A stretch of 64,000 nt of DNA from Paramoeba atlantica (GCA_977017575.1 CDRNVI010000002.1:868001-932000), one strand, 5' to 3'. Positions 28,086-39,113 are shown, numbered from the stretch's first letter. Translations and numbers: made by a program. Notes: a model not told the origin generated them from the sequence alone.

Positions 28086-29234
28086 ATGTTCATACCCACC
28101 CCCACTCCACTACGCCCCATCATCTTCTCCCCCGCCCGTGACCGTCTCATGTTCCCCTTCAACAAGATCACCCAAACCTTCCCTTTAATCTACGAAAACA
28201 ACCTCGCCTTCAAAGCCGGGCGCGGGTTCCCCTACTACACCGGGGCCAAGCCCCACGACCCGGAGCTCCACCCCCACCCGAGTCTCCCGAAAACCATGAT
28301 GAACTCCCGGCAGCCCACCTACACCACATGGGACATGAAACTGTGCCCCTCGCTGATCACCGGGGCCACGCTAAAGCCCACCGTGGAGTACGTGGGGCCG
28401 CGCACCGGGAAGTACTGCCCTATGGTGGGGTGGGTGCGACACGGGACCACCTGGAGGCACGCCGGGGGGTATGAAAAAGCATGGAGGGGGAAACGGTACC
28501 AGCACATTGGACGCTGGGTGGAGTACAGGATGACCCCGCGATGGAAGCTCGCGCCGCGGATTGGGGCATCGGGGCCCGGGGCACGGTGGAGAGGACGGTT
28601 GTTGTATACGAATTTGAGGTTGAAGAAACTGTTGTGGGCGGTGGAGACGGGGAGGCTGAACCCGAATGAGCGGATTACGTTGTATCATTTGGTGGAGGCG
28701 AAGGTGATGGCGCCGTGGGAGGTGGTGTGGCCCGGGGTGAAGTTGCTGGCACAGGATTTAGATACTCTGTCGCGGCCGTTGCATATTGAGCTACAGCAAG
28801 CCTCCGCGCGGGCGGTGGAGTTGATTGAACGCGCCGGGGGGAGCTTTACATGTACCTATATGAGCCCCCAGGGGATGTTCCAGGAGATTTTCCCAGAGGA
28901 GTTTCCGATTTTTACGGATCAACACATGCCGGATCGAGCCTCTTTTGAGAGTGCTTCAGCAAATCCTGAAAAGCGGGGGTATCTCGCAAAGTGGTATGAG
29001 GATGTCTCGAAGTATGCAGATCCTACCGCTGGGCGACGTTTGTCTCATTTTGTAGAGCCTCCTGTAGATCGCGATTTCCCCGCCACCTTGGAAGAGTATG
29101 ATAAGGTTAAACATCACCAGAAATGGCATCTAGGACAACCTGGAACAGGCACAGTATTGCCATGGCTTTCAGAACGTTCCAATTTACGTCAGGACGACAA
29201 AGAAAATAATGATTTAGACAGCACGAGCTCGTAA
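28086..29234 (+). CDS. Mitochondrial large-subunit ribosomal protein uL15m, 382 aa
   Basis: The middle (about residues 190-260) matches uL15: GRLNPNERITLYHLVEAKV, then GVKLLAQDLDTLSRPLHIE, then QQASARAVELIERAGGSF. These correspond to the I-L-xL...VKILGxG.L...L.(I/V)...xxSxxA...IExAGG pattern of the family. Before it is a Trp/Gly-rich N-terminal region (WRHAGGYEKAWRGKRYQHIG) like the Gly-rich, rRNA-threading N-terminus of uL15. The protein is much longer than bacterial L15 (about 145 aa), as is usual in kinetoplastid mitoribosomes. The gene shows the same C-rich to G-rich switch as the dioxygenase at 16.6 kb, turning near 28450. Confidence 0.8.
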   Translation: MFIPTPTPLRPIIFSPARDRLMFPFNKITQTFPLIYENNLAFKAGRGFPYYTGAKPHDPELHPHPSLPKTMMNSRQPTYTTWDMKLCPSLITGATLKPTVEYVGPRTGKYCPMVGWVRHGTTWRHAGGYEKAWRGKRYQHIGRWVEYRMTPRWKLAPRIGASGPGARWRGRLLYTNLRLKKLLWAVETGRLNPNERITLYHLVEAKVMAPWEVVWPGVKLLAQDLDTLSRPLHIELQQASARAVELIERAGGSFTCTYMSPQGMFQEIFPEEFPIFTDQHMPDRASFESASANPEKRGYLAKWYEDVSKYADPTAGRRLSHFVEPPVDRDFPATLEEYDKVKHHQKWHLGQPGTGTVLPWLSERSNLRQDDKENNDLDSTSS

Positions 29235-29627
29235 GCATACCTTCAAACTGAGAATGTTCGTACTTTTTACGCATCCCTGGGCAGAGACACGCCGCTTTAC
29301 AGTGCCTTTGATGATCAAGTTTAATCTCTACCTTACGCAACTCGAAATTGAACGGAAAGTTTTGTAGTATACTGATTTCTTTTATGTAAAATATTTCTTA
29401 AAGTCTTTTTCCTTCTGCGGTAATACTGTAAAATCCCCCTAATAGGTGACGTAGGCCATTTCTAGGTTTACTCCCAATAAGGTAGGTTAGGTCCAAGTGC
29501 TCTATACTTTATACTGTAGAGTCTACCGTACAATACGTGCGCGCGCTATTCCAAGTTACACGCTTAAGCAGCTTCAGTTCTATTCATAAACTTCTCTTAC
29601 CTTGAATGTAGCATTTAATAGCTTCGT
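29235..29627. other. Spacer
   Basis: No gene is seen. It is AT-rich with a few GTAGGT repeats around 29440-29490. Confidence 0.5.
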
Positions 29628-30959
29628 ATGCGAGAAACTGTTTTGCACGCTACTGTTGTAAGCAGTACCTCTTCACTTAGTTCTTTAATAGTTCAGGCAG
29701 CTACTGCCGACAAGCAACAATCAGGTTACCGAAGATTTCGTGAAAAAGAACCTTTTCAATTTGCCTGGAAAAGCACTCCGCCACCCTGGGTAGAAGCCGA
29801 AACGAGGGAGGGTATTGAAATTATGGACACTACTTTGCCTTATACGGAGCGAACACACGCTGAATTTTTTGCGCTCATGCGTTGGCTAGCGCCTTCTGAA
29901 GCGGAAACTCAGGTACGCTTAGCGGTGCACCAGGAAGTGGTAACTATTTTGCAACAAGTGGACCCCAACATACAGGTAGATATTTTCGGTTCTCTTATGT
30001 ACGGCGTGGCGCTCCCAGTGTCAGATATGGATATGAACGTAACTTCGTCCTCTGAGGGGCTTCTTTCAGTGGAGAAATTAGGTAATGTTCTACGAGCTAC
30101 AGGTCTCTACTACAAGTTCAAAGTACTTCGTAAGGCACGAGTGCCTTTGGTGAAGTGTACTCACAGGCGCAGCGCTACAGAACTTGACTTTACTATATCC
30201 AACAATTCTGGGCGAATAACGGGTCATGTCGCAAGAGAATATTTCGAGCGCTTTCCTGCAGCGCGTCCGCTCGTCGTGTTTTTGAAATATTTTCTACGTC
30301 AGAGAGGTCTAGAGGATGTCAGTCTTGGTGGACTTTCGTCTTATAGTATTTGCCTTATGGTATTTTCCTACTTCCAAAATAGACCCCTGGAGAAGAAAGT
30401 CAAGGGCTACGGACAGCTTCTTTTAGAATTCCTGTATCTCTACGGTTATGACTTCAATCATCGACGACTGGGTATTGATGTTGCAAGGCAGCGTTACGTC
30501 CCAAAACCTCCAACTATTCCTGCAGAACACCTGTACATCGTGGATCCTGCGGATGAAAAAAATAACGTCAGTCGTGCAACTAAAAAGTACGACTTTATTT
30601 ATCGATCGTTCCGGATAGCGCATACTGTTCTTACCACAGTATTTCCTCCAAACATTGATAACTGTGGTTCTCTCTTTGGTCGACTCTTAAGAAACGATAC
30701 GCACATGATATCACTTCGCCGATACATGTGTTCCTTTCCGGTGGCTCAATACTATCCTGCGTGGCCAATTGACTCCCGCAATTTTATTCCGTCAATGAAA
30801 AACCAGTTTTTTGCATCCCCGAACTTGACGTTTGCTGATATTTCTGTTTTTCCTAGAAGGGGGAAAAAGCGCTCGGGTCATGAATCAGATGAGATTGATA
30901 ACTGGAGAAAACGAAGAGTGAGAATTTCAGAGAATGAAGACTATAGCTGGGAAGAATAA
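29628..30959 (+). CDS. Non-canonical poly(A) polymerase, Trf4/PAPD5-like, 443 aa
   Basis: Nucleotidyltransferase of the DNA polymerase beta fold. The GS motif is FGSLMYGVALPVSDMDMNV (G121-S122, catalytic D133 and D135), with the third Asp in ELDFTI (D187). The central domain has FLKYFLRQRGL and GGLSSYSICLMVFSYFQ. The nucleotide-recognition loop reads VDPADEKNNVSRAT (about 303-316). The layout without an RNA-binding domain is that of Trf4, the TRAMP-complex enzyme that adds short A tails to nuclear RNAs for exosome decay. T. brucei has nuclear ncPAPs of this type. The first 60 residues and a basic C-terminal tail are lineage-specific. Confidence 0.88.
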   Translation: MRETVLHATVVSSTSSLSSLIVQAATADKQQSGYRRFREKEPFQFAWKSTPPPWVEAETREGIEIMDTTLPYTERTHAEFFALMRWLAPSEAETQVRLAVHQEVVTILQQVDPNIQVDIFGSLMYGVALPVSDMDMNVTSSSEGLLSVEKLGNVLRATGLYYKFKVLRKARVPLVKCTHRRSATELDFTISNNSGRITGHVAREYFERFPAARPLVVFLKYFLRQRGLEDVSLGGLSSYSICLMVFSYFQNRPLEKKVKGYGQLLLEFLYLYGYDFNHRRLGIDVARQRYVPKPPTIPAEHLYIVDPADEKNNVSRATKKYDFIYRSFRIAHTVLTTVFPPNIDNCGSLFGRLLRNDTHMISLRRYMCSFPVAQYYPAWPIDSRNFIPSMKNQFFASPNLTFADISVFPRRGKKRSGHESDEIDNWRKRRVRISENEDYSWEE

Positions 30960-31368
30960 CTATAGCTGGAAGTAACCGGACCCCAAACATAAAAATGATG
31001 CACTTACCATGTAATCGAAATATTGGGGTCTGTTTATTCTCATACGTAAGAAAACACATAGTAAGAGATTGTTATCGGAAAAGAGTTGTCAAAAAGCTAA
31101 AGATATTGTAGTTGTAGTTCAATTGTAGTAAATAACTACAAAGAGAACATCGAGAAATAAATTTATATTATGAATGATGTTAAAAACATCAACAAATAAC
31201 ATGCCTTAGTTCTGCCTTACAAATATAAACTTTCCTTTTTTATCAAATGACTAAAAACTGTAAGTAAGATAGCCGAAACATAGCAAAGTATTAAAAAGTT
31301 GTGACATGTATTACTCCAAAGAAAAGAAAAGAATATTTCTTTTATTTATTAGAGTATCCTACGCTTAG
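30960..31368. other. Spacer
   Basis: No gene is seen; AT-rich, with a T-rich tract at about 31335-31350 before the next start. Confidence 0.5.
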
Positions 31369-34300
31369 ATGAGCGCATTCGAACTTCCTTCTGCGACACA
31401 GGATTCCCCGGCGCAGGATGATTTTTCTACTCCTGTCCCCACATCTCGTAAGCCTGCGCCCATTGTACTTTCTGAAAAAAAGACTAATGTTATGGGTACT
31501 GTCGAAGAAGCAAAAGATTTAAAACGACGACTACATGAAGTCGAGTGCGCCTTGCGAAGATCACACGTAGAAAATCAACGCTTACGCGACCGCTTCAAGG
31601 AAAAGATAAAAGCACGCCAAGAAGAAGCCGTTGAGAAAAAGAGACAACGAGACGAGGCAAATATACAAGATAAGAAGCACGCACACGACATGTTTCAACA
31701 GCTTAAAGATGAGCGCGCAAAGAGCGACGAAATAGCATTAGAAAACAAGCGACTTCAAAGAGAGCTGCAAGAGGAAAAGGAAAAGAATACCCAGGTAACC
31801 ACTGATCTAGAAAATATGCAATCCGAGAGAGAGCAACTTTTAGAAGGAAAAGGACAATTGGATGCAAAAGTACAACAGACTTCAGTGGATTTTGGGCTTC
31901 TAAACGAAGAATTAAGCAAACGAAAGCTAATGTTGGATACTACTCGAGAGAAACTTGCCTACATAGAAACAGAAAAAGACACATTGCAGGAAAGGTTGAA
32001 TGAGGCACTTGAACACACACAACAGGCCGAGGGATTACAACGCCAGCTTATGGATGAAATCACTGAGGCTCGTCTGGAGGAAGTCCGGGCTAAAGATTTA
32101 TCGGTTCGGCTACAGAACACATCAGCAACGCTTTCTGAAAAAACTTTTGAGGCCACAAAGTTAAAAGAGGAAGTGAGTCAGCTTACAGTTGCTAATCAGG
32201 ATCTTAAGCATCAGTGCGAAGCCTTATCCAGCGATCTACAAGATATTACTGAGAGTCTGCAAGCTTCGAAGGCTGAGAATGAATCACTTCAAGACAGCTT
32301 AGCTCGAGAAAGCCAAGAGAGTCAAACTTTACGCGGGCGTCTTGAGGGTGTCGCACAGAATAGTGACGAGCAGGGTAAGGAACTGTCAGCCAAAGAATCT
32401 GAAACTAACATGTTACGCAGCACTATTGAGTTTTACAAAAGCGAGGTGGAAGATTTGAAGAATCAACTTCAAGAAAGTCGGAAACGTGTTTCAGAGCTCG
32501 AAGACTCTCACGAGCAGGCGACGGGAGATATCAAAGATCTGCAAGATAAACTTGACGAATCTAGTCGTGCATGTGAGTTGGATGCATGCTTGACGAGTCA
32601 GTACCGTACAGACCTCGAGGAGCGTCGCAGCGCACTTTCTGCACTCGAGAGAGAGTTAAAAAAGGTTGACCAAGAGAGAGTTGACATTCAGTCGCAGCTT
32701 GAGCATGAGAGACTACGAAACACCGCTCTTGAAAAAGCCCTTGTGCGAGCCCAGGAAGATGTCAGTGACCAATCACAGCGCCGCACAGCTGTGTCACAAT
32801 CCCTGGAGGAAGAAGTGTCAAAATACCATGAATTAGAGGGTCAAAATACAATCTTGGAGCAGGAATTACAGGCCGTGCACACTGAGCTAGATACTTTTGA
32901 GCAAGAAAACGAGGCCTTGAAAACGGAGCTAAGCACAGTACAAACTCAACTTCACACGCGTGAGGAGGAAATCTCCAATGCTACCCGTCGATCTCAATAC
33001 CTTGACACCGATGCAAATATCAAAACTCAGCAAATTCATGATCTTCGTGAAAACTTACAGCGATGCACCGATGAACTCGATACAAAGCGTGTTCAGCTTC
33101 ACTCAACAGAGACGCAACTCTCCGCGTCCCAAATCACTCTTAAAGAACTACGTATTAAACTTGAGCAGAAACAATCTGAAGTATCCAGTATGGAGTCTAC
33201 TTTGGATTTGAGTCGCAAAGCCCTTCTCGAAGAGCAGCAGAAGCTCGTTATGCAAAAGTCGGAGTTTGTATTCGCGCAGGGAGAGTTAGCCAACGAGCGA
33301 CAATTCCGTCAAAGTGATACTTCTCGGCTTCAGCGCGAGATAGAGGACTCGCAAAATGCACTTGAGGAGGTCCGCGCGCAGTACGACAGTCTTGTGACAA
33401 CTCTTCACGAGTTTGAGGATGTCGTTTCCGAGCGTGAAGCTACTGTAGCTGACATGCAGAATCAAATTATTTCTCTAGAAGGCGGAAAACAATCTATCGA
33501 AGAGCGGGCTTCTGTTTTACAACACGATGTTGATAAGCTAACAACAGAAAGAAATCGCCAAGAAACAGAGATTGCAGAAATGCAAAGTCGACTTCAAGAT
33601 TCCGCCAAACAGGTACATCGATTGATGCGAGATTTGCGTGACGCACATGGGGAAGTTACCGATGTAGTACGTTGGAGAGATGAGGAACGTTCGTCGCATG
33701 ACACACTTCGCAAAGAATACAAATTATACCGCTCCGAGCTGGACAAAGAATTGCAGGAAGCGAAAACACGCATTATCACGCTTACCAGCGATTTAGATTT
33801 ACTTCGGAGCCAATTAACTGAAGCACAACAGCGTGTGGCACAACTCTCAGAGAGTTTAATGGAAGAAGAGTCGACATCCCAACAATTACGAACTCAACTA
33901 GACTGCGCGGAGAAAGAACTTCACGTGGAGTCCGGTGCTCGAAAGGAACTGGAGCAACGATACGTTGAGACTATTCAAGAGTTACAATCGTCCAATGCCA
34001 CTACGGCAACACTTCTGGAGGAAGCCTCAGAATTGCGCGAATCAGTCCAGGAAGCTCAGAAGAAGATTCACAATACCGAAGTTGCGTTTTCCCTTGAAAA
34101 AACTCGTGCAGAGCGATATCTCGCCTCTCTCGATTCTGCAAACGGGGAGCTACGAGACTTGCGTTCAACAAAAGAGCAATTACTCTCCTCTTTGCGCATG
34201 CAAGAAACAAAATGTTCCGAATTGCTCCGGACAGAAGATGTTCTTCGGGAATCGGTACAACAGAGAGCACGCGAATTGGAGGAGAGCATCTCGAAAAATC

Positions 34301-34782
34301 GCAGAGAGCGAATGGAAAATGATGAACAGGTTTCTCTCCTAAGATCCCAACTTCGCACGCTTGAGGCGGACTTCACCGGTGCAAAGGAAAATGCGATTCA
34401 GTTACAAGCCACACTGGACCGTACGCAAGAAGACCTGAACGATAATCGGTCTCGGGGTTTCGCCCTTAACCGGGAGTTTGAAGAGTTTAAAGAAACGTGT
34501 GATGAGACTACGCACAAGGCCCGTGAAGAGCGGGATCTCTTTATTCAGAAGTATCATTCAGCGTGTTATAGAAACATGCAAGTCGAGCGGGAGGCGCATG
34601 AAGCCCGGCAAAACTACCTGAATGAGTACGAATCATTTGAGCAATTACGATTAAACCATGATGCCGTGTTGGGCCGTCTTCGCGAAAAAGTTGCTGAGCG
34701 AGAGGAGAAATTTCGCGCCGCTTTGGACCAAGAAAGAAAGCGCATTGCTGAACTTGAATCCGTACTTCACCAAGGGCGTTAG
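31369..34782 (+). CDS. Giant coiled-coil protein 1, 1,137 aa
   Basis: Apart from a 40-residue N-terminus rich in Ser/Pro, the protein is one continuous heptad-rich coiled coil (Glu, Gln, Lys, Leu) to the end. It has no head or motor domain. The last 110 residues hold a block shared with the next gene: IQKYHSACYRN, QVEREAHEARQNYLNEYE. The architecture suggests a filament, centriole/basal-body, flagellar or Golgi tether component, but the class cannot be decided by eye. It is tandem with its paralogue at 35168, in the same direction, about 385 bp apart. Confidence 0.7.
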   Translation: MSAFELPSATQDSPAQDDFSTPVPTSRKPAPIVLSEKKTNVMGTVEEAKDLKRRLHEVECALRRSHVENQRLRDRFKEKIKARQEEAVEKKRQRDEANIQDKKHAHDMFQQLKDERAKSDEIALENKRLQRELQEEKEKNTQVTTDLENMQSEREQLLEGKGQLDAKVQQTSVDFGLLNEELSKRKLMLDTTREKLAYIETEKDTLQERLNEALEHTQQAEGLQRQLMDEITEARLEEVRAKDLSVRLQNTSATLSEKTFEATKLKEEVSQLTVANQDLKHQCEALSSDLQDITESLQASKAENESLQDSLARESQESQTLRGRLEGVAQNSDEQGKELSAKESETNMLRSTIEFYKSEVEDLKNQLQESRKRVSELEDSHEQATGDIKDLQDKLDESSRACELDACLTSQYRTDLEERRSALSALERELKKVDQERVDIQSQLEHERLRNTALEKALVRAQEDVSDQSQRRTAVSQSLEEEVSKYHELEGQNTILEQELQAVHTELDTFEQENEALKTELSTVQTQLHTREEEISNATRRSQYLDTDANIKTQQIHDLRENLQRCTDELDTKRVQLHSTETQLSASQITLKELRIKLEQKQSEVSSMESTLDLSRKALLEEQQKLVMQKSEFVFAQGELANERQFRQSDTSRLQREIEDSQNALEEVRAQYDSLVTTLHEFEDVVSEREATVADMQNQIISLEGGKQSIEERASVLQHDVDKLTTERNRQETEIAEMQSRLQDSAKQVHRLMRDLRDAHGEVTDVVRWRDEERSSHDTLRKEYKLYRSELDKELQEAKTRIITLTSDLDLLRSQLTEAQQRVAQLSESLMEEESTSQQLRTQLDCAEKELHVESGARKELEQRYVETIQELQSSNATTATLLEEASELRESVQEAQKKIHNTEVAFSLEKTRAERYLASLDSANGELRDLRSTKEQLLSSLRMQETKCSELLRTEDVLRESVQQRARELEESISKNRRERMENDEQVSLLRSQLRTLEADFTGAKENAIQLQATLDRTQEDLNDNRSRGFALNREFEEFKETCDETTHKAREERDLFIQKYHSACYRNMQVEREAHEARQNYLNEYESFEQLRLNHDAVLGRLREKVAEREEKFRAALDQERKRIAELESVLHQGR

Positions 34783-35167
34783 TTTTATATTTGATTGGCA
34801 TTAGCATGCATTTTACGGAGTAGCCAGCGTACTAGCGGTACCTCTAGAGTACTTTTTCTATAAATTTAAGTAAAAGTTGGGTTTTTTATATTAGTAGTAT
34901 AGAATTTTCTAATAGTAAGTATTTTCCTGCGTTGTGTCAACAACGTATAATTTATTGTCTGTTGAATTTTTTATTGAATAGACTTGGGGGATCGGATCAT
35001 AGATTCCTGTTTTGTACAGCTTCATGAATTATTCAATATAGTTATAGACAATTCAGAAAAACAACAGTGTACTTTCTTTACACGTCAGACCCTTATTTCA
35101 CGTACTTCTTTCATAATTTTTGACTATGCTCAGTAATTACAACTGCTTTTAGTTAGATTTTCATATT
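34783..35167. other. Spacer between the coiled-coil genes
   Basis: No gene is seen; AT-rich with T runs. Confidence 0.5.
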
Positions 35168-38100
35168 ATGTCGAATTTGGACCCTGAACACCTAGAAGTT
35201 GATTTGTCGGATGGTTCTCTTCATACTCCGCAACGAGCATGTACTTCCGGACATGCCACTTCGATTTGCAGGTCGAGATATCGCCTCGGCGAACGCTCTG
35301 CTTCAAAGCCAATTGGGAAACTAGTTACTACCCAAGATCAGGAAATAAAGGATTTAAGAAGGACTCTTAGCGAATCTCAGTTCGAGGCACGGAAGCAAAC
35401 AAACGAATGTGAACGACTTCGGGAACAGTTGTCAAACGTTTTCCGCCTAAAACAAGACGAAGCTACTCTAAATCGAACCGCCCGAGAAACAGGAACGGTG
35501 CGCGAAAGGAAAATACATCGAGACTGGATTAAAAAAGCTAAGCAAGAAAAGCGTACCGCAACACAGCTTTCATCAGCGAATGAAGAGCTAAAGAAACAAA
35601 TTTCGGTATTAGTGTCTCAATTAGAGCAAGAGCGTTCTTCCTGGCAGATTAAAATGACAGAAATGGAAGGCGAGAAAGAGAGTTATTGTCAGAATCGTAT
35701 TGCACCGGCATTCCAAGAACTGCGTCAAACCATACAGGAACGAGATAATGCCCAAAAAAGTGCTGAAAACTCAAAAATTTTATTCGATCAGCTGCAAAAG
35801 GATTTCGAAGAATTACAGAAAGCTCTTCATCACACAGAGAATCAGCTTTCGAGATCTCAAGTTCAGAAGAAGGAACTTATGGATGAGATTACCAGCTTGA
35901 GATTGGGAAACGACTCCTGTAGCGAAGCGCAAAAGCGGCTTGCAGAAGTTACTGAAGCTCTCGTTACGAAAGATGACATCATGTTGAAATTATCACAAGA
36001 AAACCAAAAACTTACATACTTGCAAACAAATCTTGAAAAGGAAATCGGCAGAAGTGTTCCTAGATGTGAAGAATTGAAGAAGGAAGTGGAGCAACTCAAG
36101 GAAAGGGGGAATAATCTTGACGCACAGTTATCCGCTGCTCTATCTGAAAACGAGAGTTTGCGAGACAAGAACATAGCGATATCTCTCAGTCTTACAAATG
36201 TTCAATCACGGTATTTAACGTGTCAAGGAGACCTTCACACTGTTGAGGCAGATCGAGATATGTGCAAGTTTGAGAATAAACTTTTCAAAGAAGAACGGGA
36301 GACGAAAGTGGAAGTAAACAAAGAATTACAAGAAAAGGTGCATCTTCATTGCTTAAAAGAGGAAACCTGGGATTATGAAAAGAGAAAACTTCAAGAACGT
36401 TCCGCGGAAGAAAGTCAAGCAAAAGAAAGATACTTAGCAAGTGCGCAGTCACTAGAAGAGCGGCTACTAGAGAGCGAACAGGTACTGTGCAAGGCTAATG
36501 GGACAATCAAATTACTGCAACTTGAAGCGGAGAAGGAAAAAGGGGAATTCATTTTAATTCAAAACTCAAACAATAAATTGCGAGTTCAGCAAGAAATCGA
36601 CAAGAGCTGTATTCAAGAAATAAGTTGGTCTCTTTGTGAAGCCCAAAAAGACAATTTAGAATTATCTTCCTCAAGTGCGGCTACTCAGAAAGAACTAGTG
36701 TATCTTCGAGAAGTTCATTCAAGGACACAGCTTGAAACCCAAGAAGTTGGCACACGTATTCGAAAAATTGAAAACGAGCTTTCCATCTCTAAAATGGAAG
36801 CTCAATCATTGCAAAACAGTCTTGAAGAGGCTCGTTTGATCATTAACGATACCTCATCTGAGAAGGAAAGACTGATTACTGAAACACATGAATGTAATTC
36901 TGAAATTCGGCGCTGTCGCTTAGCATTGGCCGACTACGAAATGAAGCTCGATCAAGAAAATCATCGTTTTCAAGATCAGGAACAGAGTCTAAAGAAAGGA
37001 AGAAGTGAACATTTGGCTCTTCAAGAGCAGGCAGAGAAAAACGGGAAAGAGCTTCAGGGTTTGCAAATGTGTGTTACAGCCCTTGAAGGCGAGACAGAAA
37101 GGCTTGCTCAAGAACGCGAAGTCTATCGAAAAGAACTACAAAACTGTATTCAGAAAGCTCAAAAACTTTTTACTAGTTTTCTGGAAAATAATGCAAAGTG
37201 CGTCGAATTTGAGAAAATCGTAGAACTGCAAGAATCTTCGTTAAAAGAAAAAGATAGTCTCTATAAGAAAATGGAAATTAAGCTCGAAATGTTTGAAAGT
37301 CAAATTTATGAATACAGAAAAGAACGCGACGCTCAAAAACGCTTGGAGTCGGATTTGAAATCAGAAATTAGAAACCTGAGTGCGCATTGCGAAAAATTAA
37401 AGGAAAAAATAGCTTGCAATGAGATGGAAATGGCGAATCTTTATTCCACTCACAAATCCATTGAAGAAAAATTGTTAAATACAGCCAAATCATTACATAA
37501 GGAAAACAAAACATCTGAAATTACTAGAAGTAATCTCTCCAAGGCTCTTGAAGAAAAGGAACAAACAAAAGCAGCTCTTCAAAACTCGCTCCTTAAAATA
37601 GATTCTTTGCAAGGCGAAATAGGAACAATACGATTAGACTTTGAAACATGCCAGTTGAAGAATCAGCGACTTTCGGACGATATAGAAAAATTTGAATGTG
37701 ATTGCTGCATCAAGGAGCAAAAACTCTTTGAATGTGAGGAAAGTCTTGCTACGAAAGATAGACTTATCTCCGTTACCCAACAGAAGTTGGAAGAGAGTGA
37801 TATTCAGTTACAATCTATGAAGTCTCAAGCGGAAGACCTGAAATTGATTGAAGAATCTCTCCGGAATGAAGTTCTTAGGACCTTAACTCTGCTTGGGAAT
37901 GAAAAGTCACGAAATTCCGAATTGGTACATGCACTTAAAATTTCTGAGGAAAACGAGATGTGCTGCCAATCGAAAGCGGACGCTTCGGGTGTCAGAGTTC
38001 AAGCTCTACAAGAAGAGATTTCCCAAGCTACGCAAGACAAGCATTATATGCAGCTTTCGATAGATAAAAAGACATCAGAAATTGATGGCATCAAAATAGA

Positions 38101-38701
38101 AAATGCAAATTACTGCAAGAACATACGCAGCTTAGAAACGCATCTCTCGCGACGAGCGCAAATGTTTGAGAAAATGATATATGATAGCAGAGCTTTACTG
38201 CATATAGCTGAAAAATCTCTTTGCAAAGAAGCAGAGAGTTGCGAGCGAAATAAAAATATGCTAACCGAAGTGCAGGAACGTGGAAAAATTGTCGTGGGCG
38301 AGGTTAGCTATGAAGCTTCCATTTTTCAGCAAGAGCGAGATCTTTATATTAAAAAGTATCACTCAGCATGCTATAGAAACATTCAGGTTGAGCGTGACGT
38401 TCATGAAGCGAGGCAGAAATATCTTTGCGAATATGAAGCGTTGGAAAAATTGCGTGAATCACACAAGGACTTTCTTCTGAAACTTCAGAGCGCCACTGCA
38501 TCACGTGAGGATAAATTTCGTATTGCCATCGACAATGAAACGGTAAAATGTCATGAAATGTCTCAGCTTATCTTACAATTGAAGAGAGAACTTAAAATTG
38601 CCAATGAAAGGCTCCTTACATCAGTTCGCCCGACAACTCCGGCACGTAAATCTCGATCCAGTTCTAAAGGAAAGCCATGTGTTTTCGAAGGTAGCACATA
38701 G
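35168..38701 (+). CDS. Giant coiled-coil protein 2, 1,177 aa
   Basis: Paralogue of the preceding gene. Both have a short polar N-terminus, an ExKDLRRxLxExxxxAR start of the coiled coil, more than 1,000 residues of heptads, and the same end block (IKKYHSACYRN, QVERDVHEARQKYLCEYE). This copy is richer in Cys and more Lys/AT-biased, and ends in a basic Ser/Arg tail (PTTPARKSRSSSKGK). The body has diverged strongly while the end block has not, so that block is likely a binding site. A structural cytoskeletal role is inference. Confidence 0.7.
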   Translation: MSNLDPEHLEVDLSDGSLHTPQRACTSGHATSICRSRYRLGERSASKPIGKLVTTQDQEIKDLRRTLSESQFEARKQTNECERLREQLSNVFRLKQDEATLNRTARETGTVRERKIHRDWIKKAKQEKRTATQLSSANEELKKQISVLVSQLEQERSSWQIKMTEMEGEKESYCQNRIAPAFQELRQTIQERDNAQKSAENSKILFDQLQKDFEELQKALHHTENQLSRSQVQKKELMDEITSLRLGNDSCSEAQKRLAEVTEALVTKDDIMLKLSQENQKLTYLQTNLEKEIGRSVPRCEELKKEVEQLKERGNNLDAQLSAALSENESLRDKNIAISLSLTNVQSRYLTCQGDLHTVEADRDMCKFENKLFKEERETKVEVNKELQEKVHLHCLKEETWDYEKRKLQERSAEESQAKERYLASAQSLEERLLESEQVLCKANGTIKLLQLEAEKEKGEFILIQNSNNKLRVQQEIDKSCIQEISWSLCEAQKDNLELSSSSAATQKELVYLREVHSRTQLETQEVGTRIRKIENELSISKMEAQSLQNSLEEARLIINDTSSEKERLITETHECNSEIRRCRLALADYEMKLDQENHRFQDQEQSLKKGRSEHLALQEQAEKNGKELQGLQMCVTALEGETERLAQEREVYRKELQNCIQKAQKLFTSFLENNAKCVEFEKIVELQESSLKEKDSLYKKMEIKLEMFESQIYEYRKERDAQKRLESDLKSEIRNLSAHCEKLKEKIACNEMEMANLYSTHKSIEEKLLNTAKSLHKENKTSEITRSNLSKALEEKEQTKAALQNSLLKIDSLQGEIGTIRLDFETCQLKNQRLSDDIEKFECDCCIKEQKLFECEESLATKDRLISVTQQKLEESDIQLQSMKSQAEDLKLIEESLRNEVLRTLTLLGNEKSRNSELVHALKISEENEMCCQSKADASGVRVQALQEEISQATQDKHYMQLSIDKKTSEIDGIKIENANYCKNIRSLETHLSRRAQMFEKMIYDSRALLHIAEKSLCKEAESCERNKNMLTEVQERGKIVVGEVSYEASIFQQERDLYIKKYHSACYRNIQVERDVHEARQKYLCEYEALEKLRESHKDFLLKLQSATASREDKFRIAIDNETVKCHEMSQLILQLKRELKIANERLLTSVRPTTPARKSRSSSKGKPCVFEGST

Positions 38702-39113
38702 GCATTTACTATTCAGGATTCATTAAAAATGGTCACCTTTTTAGGTCTTTTTCTTTCATATCATTTTTCTGTATTCTTCTTCCGGTGTATGATTTGAGTT
38801 AAAGAAGACAAAACGATAATCTAATCATAAATTTTAATCCCTTTCTACCACCCCTTTAAAACTACTTCCTAGAAGTAGCGCGAAATTTTTAAACTTGCTT
38901 ATGCGCAACACATCTTGCTGCGTAGAAAAAAAATCTCTTCTCATTGATCTTGTTTTTCTTGCTATTATTTATTTATACTTTCCAATATTACAAGTTACAT
39001 GATGTATATGAGTTTCGATTTTGAATGATCAGTGCCGTGTACTAGATTAGTTTGGAATTTCAGTGGCACGTTAGTATAGTATTAGAACGCACTTTTTTAT
39101 AAACGTGTACTTG
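38702..39113. other. Spacer
   Basis: No gene is seen. It is AT-rich with pyrimidine-rich stretches (38741-38775, 38934-38982). Confidence 0.5.
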
